Assembly (NCBI GenBank): GCA_963281155.1
Contig: CAUJLY010000006.1
Location: 1,426,001-1,490,000, forward strand
Source: Rhabditophanes sp. KR3021
Taxonomy: Eukaryota > Nematoda > Chromadorea > Rhabditida > Alloionematidae
Length of the DNA stretch: 64,000 nucleotides
Direction: 5' to 3'
Shown here in pieces: positions 63,724-64,000 of this stretch. Made by a program: the position numbers and the translations under genes. The notes beneath the pieces were generated by a model. It searched no databases. It saw only the letters and a program-made list of their open reading frames with translations, and had not been told where the DNA came from. Every line of letters starts with the position of its first letter. Positions within the stretch are counted from its first letter, which is position 1.

Positions 63724-64000
63724 ATGTCATCTATTTCATCCGATACTTATGATAGCTATTTACAAAATTCGGAACATGTCAATGGAGAAGCGGGGGATGG
63801 AAACTCGTTTGGTCAACGAAAACCTTTATTCAGATCTTTTACCAAGGCAACTGAGGAAGACACAGAGCATGGTGAGGATCATAAAGTTTCTTCATTCCCA
63901 GTGAAAGTATCTATTCCAGTTGAAGAAGAGGATGGTGGGTGGCGTCATGTTGGCTCTAAACCCAAAAAGGACATTATTACTACAGGACAACCTTCTTCCA
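63724..64000 (+). CDS. 5' end of an unidentified gene, truncated by the window edge
   Basis: An open frame starts at the ATG at 63724 and continues without a stop to the end of the window (92 codons seen). The encoded N-terminus is hydrophilic and rich in Ser, Glu and Asp, with SSISSDTYDSYLQNSEH and EEEDGGWRHVGSKPKKD. It has no signal peptide or recognised domain and reads like the disordered start of a cytosolic or nuclear protein. The frame is coding-like in composition and its stop-free length is above the local background. The product cannot be named. Confidence 0.6.
   Translation, partial: MSSISSDTYDSYLQNSEHVNGEAGDGNSFGQRKPLFRSFTKATEEDTEHGEDHKVSSFPVKVSIPVEEEDGGWRHVGSKPKKDIITTGQPSS

Overview
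The window looks like nuclear DNA of a nematode. It is AT-rich and gene-sparse. Most introns I could place are 32-50 nt long with GT..AG ends. Several genes have a splice acceptor 1-13 nt before the initiator ATG, as expected for spliced-leader trans-splicing. The gene content fits: a cuticle collagen with the nematode N-terminal block, a cuticlin-type ZP fragment, a TWK potassium channel, an UNC-93-type transporter, and orthologues of GIT, KANK/VAB-19, TBC-2 and SEM-5/GRB2. I cannot place the species.

Layout, left to right: GIT-type ArfGAP (+, to 4449); UNC-93-like transporter (-, 5006-6429); rhodopsin-class GPCR (-, 7210-9046); acetyl-CoA acetyltransferase (-, 10484-11704); secreted or GPI-anchored protein of unknown family (-, 12092-13073); short ZP-C-only secreted protein (+, 14904-15570); GPI-anchored protein with three Ly6/ET-like Cys domains (+, 17137-19634), tail to tail with a divergent TGF-beta-family ligand (-, 19937-20983); a 4.3 kb gene-poor stretch; KANK/VAB-19 (+, 25342-29960); another gene-poor stretch; secreted Gln/Asn-rich, Cys-doublet protein (-, 33749-35627); F-box-like gene with a frame break (+, 37470-39424); cuticle collagen (-, 40390-41457); small secreted peptide precursor (-, 41855-42118); TBC1D2/TBC-2 RabGAP (-, 43434-46179); FRMD4-type FERM protein (-, 47178-51836); TWK two-pore K+ channel (+, 55273-57062); SEM-5/GRB2 (-, 57399-58142); a 5.6 kb gene-poor stretch; and the 5' end of an unidentified gene (+, from 63724).

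The genes do not form one pathway or operon. They are typical scattered animal genes: small-GTPase and adhesion regulators (GIT, KANK, TBC-2, FRMD4, SEM-5), cuticle/ECM products (collagen, ZP-C protein, Cys-rich secreted protein), signalling (GPCR, TGF-beta-like ligand, candidate peptide precursor) and membrane transport (UNC-93-like, TWK).

The most unusual item is the TGF-beta-family ligand. Its spliced product has the cysteine-knot strands, but the segment carrying the wrist helix is missing. It also lacks both cysteines of one knot disulfide (equivalents of Cys48 and Cys111 of TGF-beta2) and the inter-chain cysteine (Cys77). The missing segment cannot be hidden, because the intron at that point is only 41 nt. 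Its convergent neighbour, about 300 bp away, encodes three tandem domains that may have a three-finger-like fold.
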